Positions 20,766-30,793 of a stretch of 64,000 nucleotides of DNA are shown piece by piece. The stretch is from Amoeboaphelidium protococcarum (taxonomy: Eukaryota; Aphelidiomycota; Aphelidea), in assembly GCA_023515745.1 (NCBI GenBank), contig JALECJ010000005.1:310001-374000 (forward strand). The letters run 5' to 3'. A program made the translations under genes and the position numbers. The notes beneath the pieces are model-generated. The model had not been told where the DNA came from. It saw only the letters and a program-made list of their open reading frames with translations, and did no database searches. Numbering within the stretch: the stretch's first letter is position 1; each line of letters begins with the position of its first letter.

Positions 20766-22478
20766 ATGATACTGATTTAGACTATACTGATATAGATTCT
20801 GGCGCTCGCATTCGTCTGCAATGGAGCTGGTCCTGATTTGAACCAGGAATTTCCATAAATTCCTCCCAATGTTGGCAATCTGGTGTATTCTTTCGTGGGT
20901 CGCCCTGAATGGGAACCCACAGAGGATGCGATGCATTACTTCTAACGTTGTAAAGTCTACTGTGATTAGTATCAAGGTCACAGATTGGTGTCGCCCCGCT
21001 TCTACATACCACCACAGAATGATGTCGCTAATTGGTGTCGAGTGTAGTCGTTCAAGTATAAGGCTTTTCAGTTAATTTTAAAATACTTATATTACCACCA
21101 CTACTATTTTGAGTGGTTGAATGAACTCTCTTTGAACTGGGTCAAGTACAACCGTCTTCGATATATTACTATTGATGAGATTCGCGATTCAAATTTTATG
21201 AGAGAGTTGCAAATGCTATCTCAAACGCTACCTGTAGCTGAGTTATCACAATTCGAATTGGCGATCGTCGGGTCTAAGGATTTGTCATTTCGTGATCCAC
21301 AAGAATTTTTAGTTATAGGATGGAGAATTACTTTAGTGATGGTAGATAGAAGCCTTAAGCTTGATGTAGAGAAGAGTGCAGAACATGGTGACGTTTTATT
21401 GTACATTGATGATCGAAACAACTCTCAAGACGCAATAGAATGGTTACAGTCTTCTATTAAACGTCGTAAATTATCAACTACGATGAAGGTTGACCGTGAA
21501 CTACAGCCATCCACTGATATTAATCTCATGGATTCGTTTTTGGAAGATGGTAACTTTGATTTCTCTCTAATGGAAAGTGTGAAAAATGTACGCTAGGTCC
21601 ACCTCTTAATTAACGGCTAAAGTTTTGACTTGCAGTAATAGGAGCTGTTCGTTAATAAGGTGAAGTAATTTTTTGGCTTCTTTGGAGATAATGCCGCTAA
21701 GGGTCAGATTACATACTTCATTGGTTTTAAATCTGAAAATGTAGATTTCTCCACTTCTTGGAATGTCCTCTAAGTTCTGCTCGAAGCTGCTTAGTCCGTC
21801 ACGCCAACTATTGATGTCTAGTTTATTTCTTAATTTCGAGATAGCATTATTAAAATTGTTCCCTTGTAGATTGGTTTGATAGCATTAGGCAAGTTACAAC
21901 CGCTCTCGTTCGTGTCACCATTCAGTCTAAGGTCGTTGGAGGATATTACTATGCTCACTTCTGCTTTGGCTCGTGTTTAAACTATTCTCGAAGAACACTA
22001 AGGACATCCACATCTAATTCAAGACTTCAAAATTTTATTATATATACGCTAGTTGCACGTTGAATTGTTGATGGCTCTGTTTAAATCAATTCTGCTGGGC
22101 CCGTTTAAACGTGTAGAGCTGTTTATTGAAAAGGAAGGCCTCTGGTAATACTTGATGGAATCAAAATTGTCTGAAATGGTTTAAGAGCTGTATGCCCCAA
22201 ATCATTTTGAGCTCCTGGCATTATCATACGTATCAATGGCTAAAGCTGGGACTCCTGTTGTCAAATAATCAGTATTGTTAATTGGCGATGCGAAAGACGC
22301 CTGGTTTTTGCAATCTAAGATTCTGAGTTTGCCCAATGGTATTCCAGAGGCTGCAGACGAAGCCTCCCCGCTATTTTCATAGACAGATATTGGAGAAAGT
22401 GTACGTGAAGAGCCTGCTTAAAGCCGATTTAGTCAAGGGTTAAGACAATATTGGTAGTGGTTGATGAAGTATTTTTGA
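20766..22478 (+). CDS. Large secreted protein, four-copy family, copy A
   Basis: A 570-residue protein, single exon, with a signal peptide (MILIQTILIQILALAFVCNG, likely cleaved after NGA), no other membrane helix and no recognised domain. More than 40 in-frame TAR codons are read as Gln; the frame stays open for 1.7 kb to TGA at 22476. It aligns end to end with copy C at 37729. Shared blocks: PEWEPTEDAMHYFQRC, LSLNWVKYNRLRYITI, LPVAELSQFELAIVGS, RDPQEFLVIGWRITLVM, LALSYVSMAKAGTPVVKQS and SQTDIGESVREEPAQSRFSQ. The C-terminal third (FKSILLGPFKRVELFIEKEG) is nearly identical at DNA level. A truncated copy follows 330 bp downstream. Secreted effector or surface protein is an inference from signal peptide plus multicopy state. 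Confidence 0.8.
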
Positions 22479-22806
22479 TATTCAACGTTCTTGGTCGGTG
22501 ATTTCCAGCTGCTATATACAGTACAGAAGAATGGAATAGAGCTTATAGAATAAAAGGTTTTCTCATGATAATGAATCTTTGAATTGACACATCTTCTGCT
22601 TTACTAATTACTTACATATTTTATCATCATTATTGTATTGACCTCATATGCAGTATATGTCTTAATGCATTTTACGGACGCGATACAAATTAAGAAAGTC
22701 ACCCGTTGGTGAAAACGTGAAATATCAATTTAGTCTAATAACATATTATCCATTAATACTTGAATCTTGGTTGACACTGGTTCAAGAAATCTGAGACTTA
22801 TTCTAT

Positions 22807-23641
22807 ATGTATTAATTTAGATTCTTAATCTTCGTCTTATTTGCCATGGATCTGATACTGAGGCGGGACTGGTAATGCCGAGAATTTACCTGATGCAGGT
22901 AGTCGAATATACTCTTTTCTAGATCAACTACCTGAGTGGATACCCACAGAGGACGCGATGCATTACTTTTAACGTTGCAGGAAAAAATGCTATAAGTGTT
23001 CTGGATATTGAGTGTCATCGAGAAGTGGCCTAATTTCCAGGCAAGAGCACGTGGTATAATGGTGTAAAATTTAGTCTTTCAAGTATAAGGCATTCAAGTT
23101 GATGAAAAATGCATAAAGTGGTATAAATGTAGACTTTCACGTATTGAACTAACTCTCACTGGATTGGATAAAGCATAATCGTCTACAATTTATTGTTGAT
23201 GGTTTTGATTAGATCGGTACTAATATCATAGAATAGCTTTAGAATCTGTCTTAAAGCTTTCTCCCAATTGAGTTATCAGAATTTGAATTGATCATGGTTG
23301 GCTCTTAGTCAAGCTTGTCTATTCGTGATCCTGAAATATTCTAAAACTTAGGTTGGAAAGTCACTTTACTGCTGGAGGAACGTGTAACAATTGTTGCAGA
23401 TAGGTTTGAAGGGAGCCATGACGTTAATTTACGTATCATAGCCAATGCTAAGTCTCGAAAAACGCAATAGAGCTTAAAATCTGATATAGATCAACATCAA
23501 TTGTCCGGTTTGATGAAGGTTGACTTTGAATTACATCTGATAGCCGAGTTAAGAGAGAGAGAGATGCAAAGAGGCTGTTTCAAAGAAGATTCGTAATAGG
23601 ATGGTTTAGGACTGAAATCAAAATAATTAGCATTTATATGA
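22807..23641 (+). pseudogene. Truncated, frameshifted copy B of the secreted family
   Basis: Starts with a signal-peptide-like remnant, shifts frame (the family block reads EWIPTEDAMHYFQRC only in another frame, then hits TGA) and later realigns as LSLDWIKHNRLQFIVDGFD, LPIELSEFELIMVGS and LLEERVTIVADRFEGSHDVN. It stops near ELHLIAELREREMQRGCFKE, which matches the middle of copies A and C. The C-terminal half is absent, so this is dead. The 328 bp between copy A and this one holds nothing recognised. Confidence 0.85.
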
Positions 23642-23953
23642 GATCGGCTTCGCGTTCAGTAATCATCAATTGTACTATCTACGGCGCGTTTGATCAATGT
23701 CTTACCACGTTTATCTATATTTTATCTAGCAGATATCACTTGTTTCCTTCCTATCTGAGTGAGTATATAATCATTACATTGTGATTGTGTGGAGGAATAA
23801 TCAACTCAGGGAAATGATTGAATGTTGATTACGTGATGACGAACAATTGCGTGATATTCCACACTGTCAAGTAAACAGAATCTCTATTTTGCTTCTCTTT
23901 ATACAGTTCCATCAAAATATTTTCAAGATCTATTACCGTATCAAGTGTATAAT
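23642..23953. other. Intergenic, nothing recognised
   Basis: 312 bp between pseudogene copy B and the aldo-keto reductase start. No motif beyond AT-rich sequence was noticed. Confidence 0.3.
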
Positions 23954-24748
23954 ATGACATAGGGGCAAATCTAGTTTCATGATGACAATTCGATTCCAGT
24001 GATTGGCCTCGGTGTTTGGAAGGCCAGTCAGGGCGAGGCGTACAACGCAGTCCTGCATGCACTTAAAGTTGATTATCGTCATATTGACACTGCTGCTGCG
24101 TATGAGAATGAAGAAGATGTTGGCCGTGCTATTGCGGACAGCAAGATTCCGCGCGAAGAGATCTTTGTTACAACAAGGTTGGCCAGAACTGCATTCAAGA
24201 CCAGTTTGAAGAAGCTTGGCCTGGACTATGTTGACTTGTACCTAATTCATAGTCCTCAAGTTGGTCCACGTCTGGAGTCTTGGAAAGCCCTGGTGCAGTT
24301 GAAGAAGGAAGGTTTGATCAAGTCGATCGGGATGAGCAATTACAACATTCACCATCTGAAAGAAATTGAGAAGGCTGGATTAGAGTTGCCTGTGATTAAT
24401 CAGATTGAAATGCACCCATATTTGTACAAGACGCGTAAAGAATTGGTTGATTACTGCAACGAAAAGAAGATTGTCATTGAAGCGTATAGTCCTCTGACAC
24501 ACGGTAAGAAGATCAGGGATGAGAAGTTGACCAAGATGGCAAACAAGTATGGCAAGTCAAATGGTCAAATGTTGATCAAGTGGTGTATCGAGATGAACTT
24601 TGTGGTCATTCCTAAATCTGTAAATGAGAGTCGTATTGAAGAGAACTTCAATGTGATGGACTTCAAGCTGAAGCCAGAGGACTTGGATGAGATGAACAGC
24701 TGGGATGAGAATTTGGTCACTTGCTGGAATCCTCTTGAATGGGAATGA
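23954..24748 (+). CDS. Aldo-keto reductase lacking the usual catalytic lysine
   Basis: A 264-residue NAD(P)H-dependent oxidoreductase fold (TIM barrel). MTQGQIQFHDDNSIPVIGLG is the standard N-terminus once TAG is read as Gln; a standard-code reading would start too late at 23999. Catalytic Asp and Tyr are in HIDTAAAYENEEDVG and the His in YLIHSP. The fourth tetrad member, Lys of the TTKLW motif, reads TTRLA, and about eight residues that normally follow (WNxxHG-like) are missing before AFKTSLKKLGLDYVDL. The later cofactor blocks are present (GMSNYNIHHL, VINQIEMHPYL, IPKSVNESRIEENF). The last residues WNPLEWE are normal. Fold is secure; activity is doubtful. Confidence 0.88.
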
Positions 24749-24864
24749 TCTACTGTATCTACGAATGATTATAAATGTAGTAAAATAAGATTTAATGAGA
24801 ACTGATAGCAATATAGAAGTTATCAATCAAATTCTACTATTCACAATCTTGTCCTTTCAATCAA

Positions 24865-25794
24865 TCATTTCTCTATGAAAGTCTGAGAGTGATACGCCTT
24901 GCACATTTCAGCGTTAAGCAAGTTTTAGATCATTTACGCAATCTCTGGAATAGTGAACCCGTAAAGATCTGGGCCTTGAATGGCATTAGGAATTGGCCTG
25001 TCTCTCAGTGTGCACACAGCTTGAACCACCTTGGCCCAAGCACCGCTACTGGATCTTCCATCAAATACTTGCCCAGTTTCCAAGCTTTTGACTTAAAACT
25101 ACAAACTCATGCGCATATAACGTATACGCGTTACACGATGAATGAGAATAAGAGATATAAAAATTAATCCTACCAAGATTCCCGCTTCACCTTTAGATAT
25201 GGTAGCCTCGTACCAAACTTTATCAATCGCAGGATCAACTATACTCTAAAACTCTCTCACAACCTTGTAATTGAGTGGGAATATGTATCGATCAGTGTGG
25301 AAACTCTAATCTTCATACTCGATCTGTCCGAGATCAACCAGTCTCAAATATCCAAACTTGGCCTTAAACTAATAGGAGCCATCAGCCTCAGGCTCCACCT
25401 TGCGCACTTTCTTTATGCGAGGCTCGACCAATTTCCGCGTAAAAGTTGGTTGATGTGTCTTGTCTTATGCTTAAGCCCCATCATCTTCTTCAGCAATGTT
25501 TTTGATATCTCCGTCATTTGGAGCAGTGGTAGAATTAAGAGCAGCTTTTGACGAAGACCTCTTCGTAAGAGAATAAGGCTGAGGATCACCGACTTGAACT
25601 CCATACTGATTAAGACCGAAAGCAGTTTAAAATCGACTACTCTCCTCCAAGTACTATTTCCACTGCGGATCGTGAGTCAGCAATAACACTTTACTTTACT
25701 CTTACAGCAATAGCTCGGACTGTTCTTTTGACAATCTATTTTATTACAAGAACGAACTAAATCCTTTCAAGTCTATATGATTTTATGATGTCAT
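24865..25794 (-). CDS. FYRN/FYRC-domain nuclear protein (TBRG1-like)
   Basis: Exons 25174-25794 and 24865-25098 (intron 75 nt, GTAGGA..TGTAG, phase 0) encode 284 residues. An N-terminal coiled stretch is followed by a basic linker (RKLVEPRIKKVRKVE). The FYRN block reads FGYLRLVDLGQIEYED then FHTDRYIFPLNYKVVREF, and after the intron the FYRC block reads FDGRSSSGAWAKVVQAVC and GPDLYGFTIPEIAQMIQ. FYRN+FYRC pairs occur in trithorax/MLL proteins, JmjC demethylases and TBRG1; the small size without other domains favours TBRG1. They form one folded module in chromatin proteins. The splice joins the two half-modules, which supports the intron call. Confidence 0.85.
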
Positions 25795-25911
25795 GGTATT
25801 AGCAGGATCTAACAGAAGTCAAATGGAAAAACTGTAATAAAAGTACTGTAGATAAAATTGCGCACACAATTTAAAAACTATGATAAGAAAGACTATCGTT
25901 ATTGTAACATT

Positions 25912-26880
25912 TCATTAATTCAAGTCAATGACAAAATCATTATCATCTGGCTGTAGCAACTCAATAACACGCTCTTCATCAGAGCCATCACGCCCTAGTT
26001 TAATAGGACGCGTTTATGATGAAATGCTCATCTGATCAGCTTTGCGCTATTACTTGTGCAATCGCCTGTTGATCGGGTTAGTTTTTATTGTGAATGACTC
26101 ATGATTGTTATAAACACCATCCCTGCCCATTGAGACGTAAGATTCTGCGAGTGCAAACTTTCGCGAGAATGTCAGCACTCTCATCAGTCCCGTGTAGCCA
26201 AAGATGAATCGGTAGTTTAACAACACGGGAAACCCAGCTTCCCGCTTACCTAGAGAGAGGGGGATTTAGAAAGACACCATTAAAGGGACGCTAGAGGATT
26301 TCGTCTTTCTAATCAAGTCATCAGTCTAATCAAAATACTTTTAGCACTCCTGAGCCTGGCGATATTTATTCAAACTATATCGGTATTCATACTGCAGCCT
26401 CTAGTTCTTATGATTAAGCAAAGACTTGAGTACATTGGGATCAAATATCATTTCATATTTCAGAATCTGTGATACAGGAGTTACGCTTTCAACATGCAAA
26501 GTCTTAAACAAGTTGAATCTTCCCTATCTATCTGTGCGCTGCACATATAGTTCAAAGTGAGGATGCACCTAACGCGTCAGGCGGACATCGTTATAACGTA
26601 CACAGAATGTACCATACTCCCCCGACTTTAAATGCTGCGAGAGTGCCTTCAGCTCGAGATATTTATAGTCACTAAGGCTGCCGTCCACACTGTGCCTAGT
26701 GGAGGCTAAAGTAGGCGCAGACGCCACTGACTCATTCATATCATCGGATGATCGCACAGAGTACACTCGCGGCATATATACACTAAGACGCGTCCGTGGA
26801 TCATTCCAGAGAGCCCAACATATAGCAAATTAAAACCAGACGACTAATAGCCACCTCCAAGATGATAATATGAGCCTCAT
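25912..26880 (-). CDS. Unrecognised protein with N-terminal signal/anchor
   Basis: A 322-residue frame with a hydrophobic N-terminus (LILSSWRWLLVVWFQFAICW), then a Ser/Arg linker, a mid-region with FEMI-type strands (LHVESVTPVSQILKYEMIFD), a Gln/Tyr-rich segment (NQRLQYEYRYSLNKYRQAQE), a second hydrophobic patch (PLMVSFQIPLSLG) and GFPVLLNYRFIFGYTGLMRV. The C-terminus is basic then acidic (ELLQPDDNDFVIDLN) and ends in TGA at 25912. About 12 in-frame TAR codons are Gln. I do not recognise the family. It is likely a type II membrane or secreted protein of the endomembrane system, inferred from the N-terminus only. Confidence 0.65.
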
Positions 26881-27398
26881 TTTCCAGTATATAATTTAGT
26901 TACACGTTAGTAGAATCTAGCAAATCATTGAAAGAGGGATTGAGTACCCCTCAAAGAGATTTTATGGCAACGATTGTTTAACGCCCGTTTTGGCTAAATG
27001 TCGGGACATAATCAGTTCATCAATACTGGAAACATCCACTAGTTTAATCAGAAAATATTTTTGAAATGATAGTATATGCATTTAATGCGCATGTAATAGT
27101 TTACATCTACAAACTTTAGGTCGATTCAGTTTGGTGAGATGCCGGTGATACTTATACTGTAATGTGTTCCACTCTTGATCAATGTTCTTTGTATAGTAGC
27201 TAGATCAAATTTATCTCTTGTACTCTAACATCAATCTTCCCCTTCGAGCGTTGATAGTAATAGTATATTGTGTGCTATTAAAGAAGATTATCACCATAAA
27301 GAATTCCAACCGTTATAGTATCTAATTTCGCTGCTCTCGCTCCTCTTAATCTTCTTGATATCTCTGCACTAAATTCTATGCGCGATACATCTTTAAAT
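26881..27398. promoter_or_regulatory. Divergent intergenic region
   Basis: 518 bp between the unknown membrane protein (leftward) and IMG2 (rightward). No gene or repeat was recognised. Promoters of both genes should lie here. Confidence 0.3.
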
Positions 27399-27860
27399 AT
27401 GATTAAACTAATTTAGTAGCTGAGAGGTGTCGCATCCAAGAGTGCGCGTAATAAATCTACTGTATGGAAAGGTAACACTAAGGAACCACTGACTGAAGAG
27501 CAGTATAGGAGAATACGCGATAGACATCGTCCATTCGTACTGGGCCGTGATAACGTGAAGAGATATTTCTAGCCTATCGAAATACCGCAAGACGCGCTTA
27601 AGCCTCGGGAGTAGTTGCCATTCGAGATAAAGAGAACCATTAATGGACATCTGCCCGTTTATACAGAGTACAAGAATGGAAGGAATAGAGTGTAGACTGT
27701 GGTAAGGCGGGTGGAAGGAGATGTGAGTGCTCTGCGAGAGATGCTTCTAAAGGTGATGCCTCATGATCATGTGGACATCAATCCAAACACCAACCACGTA
27801 ATCGTCAAAGGAAACGTGTCCAAGACTATAAGAATGTGGGCAACTGCTGCTGGATTTTGA
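27399..27860 (+). CDS. IMG2: Mitochondrial large-subunit ribosomal protein mL49 (IMG2)
   Basis: A 153-residue protein, single exon. The N-terminus (MIKLIQQLRGVASKSARN) is a basic mitochondrial targeting sequence. The core LPFEIKRTINGHLPVYTEYK, NGRNRVQTVVRRVEGDV, and the C-terminal VDINPNTNHVIVKGNVSKTI with RMWATAAGF match the mL49/IMG2 family, a eukaryote-specific subunit of the mitochondrial ribosome related in fold to eIF1. Four TAR codons are Gln. Convergent with the V-ATPase gene (135 bp between stops). Confidence 0.92.
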
Positions 27861-27995
27861 TTGAATGTCGCTCTATGAGGAACAGTGATAAAGTATCATG
27901 AAAAAATCATTAGATTAAAATCATAAAAATGCAAGACTTCATTCTTTACTATTTTCATATACTCACCACTACCAGCAGTTAGATGTAAATAATAC

Positions 27996-28545
27996 TCAAG
28001 TACACTTACTATCACCAGATTTAGTGTGAAGAATCAGACTGACGATCAAGCCGTACAAGCCGAGCACTTCAGCGAAAATCAGAATCAGAATCATGCCGAC
28101 AAACACACGCTGCTACTGAGCAGAGCCTCTGACACCAGCGTCACCCACTACACCGACAGCAATACCGGCGGCGAGTCCAGATAAACCGACAGAGAGACCG
28201 GCGCCCAGCTGTAGAAAGCCAGTGAAGAGAGACATCTACTAGTTGGCATTATTCGTAATCAGAACTCCCACCACCAAACCGTAAATGGCCAGAATACCAG
28301 CCATGACCACGGGAACTGCGCTCTTCATAATCAAGTCAGGGCGCATGACACCCATAGCGACAATACCTACTCCAGATTTAGCGGTTCCATAAGCAGCTCC
28401 AAAGCCTACAAAGTTATTTAAAAAATCAATATACTTACTGACTCTATAATTATTGCTTACTGGTAAAAGCGACAGCAGAAGCAGCGCCCAATGCAGAGAA
28501 GAATGGAGCGTACACTGGACAAAAGTCTGTTGCTACTAAAGACAT
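27996..28545 (-). CDS. VMA3: V-type ATPase proteolipid subunit c
   Basis: Exons 28461-28545 and 27996-28405 (intron 55 nt, phase 1) give 164 residues, normal for subunit c of the H+-pumping rotor in vacuolar membranes. Four hydrophobic helices are evident: [59 protein letters not shown] and [20 protein letters not shown]. The last contains the essential Glu that carries protons. In-frame TAG codons in NANQQM and AQQQRV are Gln where the family has Gln or polar residues. The tail KSGDSKCT is slightly longer than usual. Confidence 0.95.
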
Positions 28546-28757
28546 TTAAATTTTATTATATAACTTGGCTAAATAAATTATATTCAAGCGAAAGAGATAA
28601 AGATTTGAGATGAACACGACTCAAATCGTCTAAGAACGACAAGCGAAAAAGGCCATACGGAAAAGCTACCAAGCGCGCGCTTGCGACTTGCAAGCTTGTT
28701 GTTGAGATGAAGCAAATAATTCAATATTTTTAATTGCATTGTTATTATTATTCATGT

Positions 28758-29440
28758 TCATTGCTCAACCTATTCACCGCTCGGAACTTCTTCCAACTCC
28801 GGCAAGTCCTTCTCAGTTGGACCTTCATCCAGATCTTCCTCATCGTCATCGCTGTAATCGCCGCCACCCATACCAGCACCGCCCAGACTGGAAAAGTCCA
28901 TCCCAGCACCACCTAATCCTCCCATACCAGCCAATTGACTAAAGTCCATGCCGGTACCGAATGGATCGCGGCCCATGGTTGGAGCCTCTTCATCATCCCC
29001 TTCATCGTCTTCGTCCTTCCACTTGCTGAAATCAGTCTTGAGCCAGTGAGGCTTCTTCTAGCCGGCAGGTAGGGAGATCAGATTGGACCAGTACGGACCA
29101 GAATCCTTCTTCTTGATGATAAAGGTTAGTTGACGCGCAGTCTTGGCCTGCTTGGATTCTTCAGGCACCACCGCTTTACAGAATTAGAATTCAACCTGAT
29201 ACTTTTGTCCATTCTTCGCATCCGCCTGACCACTATAACCTTCGAATTTAAAAGAATCCTCCTTCAGCTCCACGACTTCATCGCGCAGGTCAGGCACATT
29301 GATTGACATGTAGAGGACATCTTCTCTCTGAGCCCACAGCACTTCTGGGTAAATCGTTTCTCTACACACACTCGATTTTGAAATATGACAGCGATAACAT
29401 ATTATTAGAAGGTACATTATTAATCTTACGTTGTAACCAT
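28758..29440 (-). CDS. SBA1: Hsp90 co-chaperone p23/SBA1
   Basis: Exons 29430-29440 and 28758-29361 (intron 68 nt, phase 2) encode 204 residues. p23 binds and stabilises the ATP-bound Hsp90 clamp. The CS domain fills residues 1-120: PEVLWAQREDVLYMSINVPD, SFKFEGYSGQADAKNGQKYQ, and the family signature WSNLISLPAGQKKPHWLKTD with FSKWKDEDDE. A Gly/Met-rich repeat (AGMGGLGGAGMDFSSLGGAG) and an acidic tail complete it, as in fungal SBA1. The first exon is only 11 nt (MVT plus two bases). It shares a 194-bp divergent promoter with CIA1. Confidence 0.93.
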
Positions 29441-29634
29441 TTTGTATTAAGCTTCTTCGTTAAAAGTCACTCAAATATTATTTATTCAAATTGATGGGAT
29501 GATTAAAGTAGAATAAACGCGACTCTTTTAGGGAAGAGACGCGCCCATTTCGCTGATCAATAAGTCAGTCATTCTTTATCGCTTCAAGGACAATTCCATC
29601 AAAAGTAAAAAATTCATAAGAAAATATCACAGAA

Positions 29635-30738
29635 ATGACCAAGACATCATCGACAGTCAGACTTGCGTGCGTGTAAACCATAGATAATGCTCATGAGGAT
29701 ACAGCGTGGTCCTTATCTTGGAGTCGCGATGGATAATATTTGCTGTCTTCATCATCAGACAAGGCGATCAATTTGTATAGATTCCATGGCATTGATGACT
29801 CTGATGATAGTCGCTAATAGGTGATTGTGCAATAGCCGCTCACCTAAATAGACAGGCTCTAGAATGGTCATAAGCGAACTGTAAGAGCTGTCGAATTTTC
29901 TCCATCAGGTAATACTATAGTTAGTGCTTCATTTGACTCCTCTGTTGGTGTTTGGATCAAGAAGGACTCTGGTGCGGATTATCAAGATAATGATGATGAT
30001 GATACTCGTAAATTCTCTTTTGAGTATGAAGCATCCCTGGAAGGTCATGAGAATGAAGTGAAGAGTGTCGACTTTTGTCCTGTGGCTCCTCTACTGGCCA
30101 CCTGCTCACGCGATAAGAGTGTATGGATATGGGAGTATCGGGTGGATGAAGATGATGATGATCACAGCGGTCGTGCCATTGAGACTGATTATGAATGTAT
30201 CGCCATATTGCAGGAGCATACCGGGGACGTTAAGCGCGTCAAATGGCATCCATCGAGGGAGATTCTATTTAGTGCATCGTATGACGACACTATTCGAGTT
30301 TGGAAAGAGGACGCGTCAGGAGGTGATGATTGGTATTGTCATTAGATTCTGACCGTACATACCGGAAATGTATGGTCTATTGATTTCAATGCAGATGGAT
30401 CTAGGATGGTATCATGTTCTGCTGATGGAAGTATAATCTTATGGTCTTGGGATGCGGACACGGATGAATGGTCTGTATTGCAAGTACTCAACGATGCCCA
30501 CTCACAACCAGTATATGATGTGGCGTGGAAAGGTGATTATGTCGTATCAGTAGGTGGTGATGATGCTATTAACTTGTATAAAATTGCGGCTGATCAAAGA
30601 AATCTAGAACTTTTCTCATCAGTTTCAAATGCTCACTCTAGTGATATAAATTGCGTCAAGTGGCACCCGAAAGATCCGATCTTCTCAACCTGTTCCGATG
30701 ATGGATCGATTAAATTATGGAAATTGTAAAATGAATGA
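29635..30738 (+). CDS. CIA1: Cytosolic Fe-S assembly WD40 protein CIA1/CIAO1
   Basis: A 367-residue, single-exon seven-bladed WD40 propeller of the CIA targeting complex, which hands Fe-S clusters to cytosolic and nuclear apoproteins. Repeats are evident by GH..WD spacing: HEDTAWSLSWSRDG, GHKRTVRAVEFSPSGNTIVS, GHENEVKSVDFCPVAPLLAT, HTGDVKRVKWHPSREILFSA, HTGNVWSIDFNADGSRMVSC, HSQPVYDVAWKGDYVVS, HSSDINCVKWHPKDP. The signatures CSRDKSVWIWE and DVKRVKWHP with SYDDTIRVWKED are typical of CIA1. The last in-frame TAA is Gln (LWKLQNE, then TGA). Convergent with the mutase, 55 bp between stops. Confidence 0.92.
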
Positions 30739-30793
30739 TCAAATGCGACAAATTGAATTACAGTATTACAGATTAAGTATTCAATAATAGTGT

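Noticed and set aside
23999-24748. GTG start for the aldo-keto reductase
   Set aside because: With TAG as Gln, an ATG at 23954 gives the exact family N-terminus.
27969-28009. Possible extra 41-nt intron at the V-ATPase c C-terminus
   Set aside because: It ends in GGTAG, not TGTAG, is shorter than any other intron, and the unspliced frame already gives a normal-length subunit.
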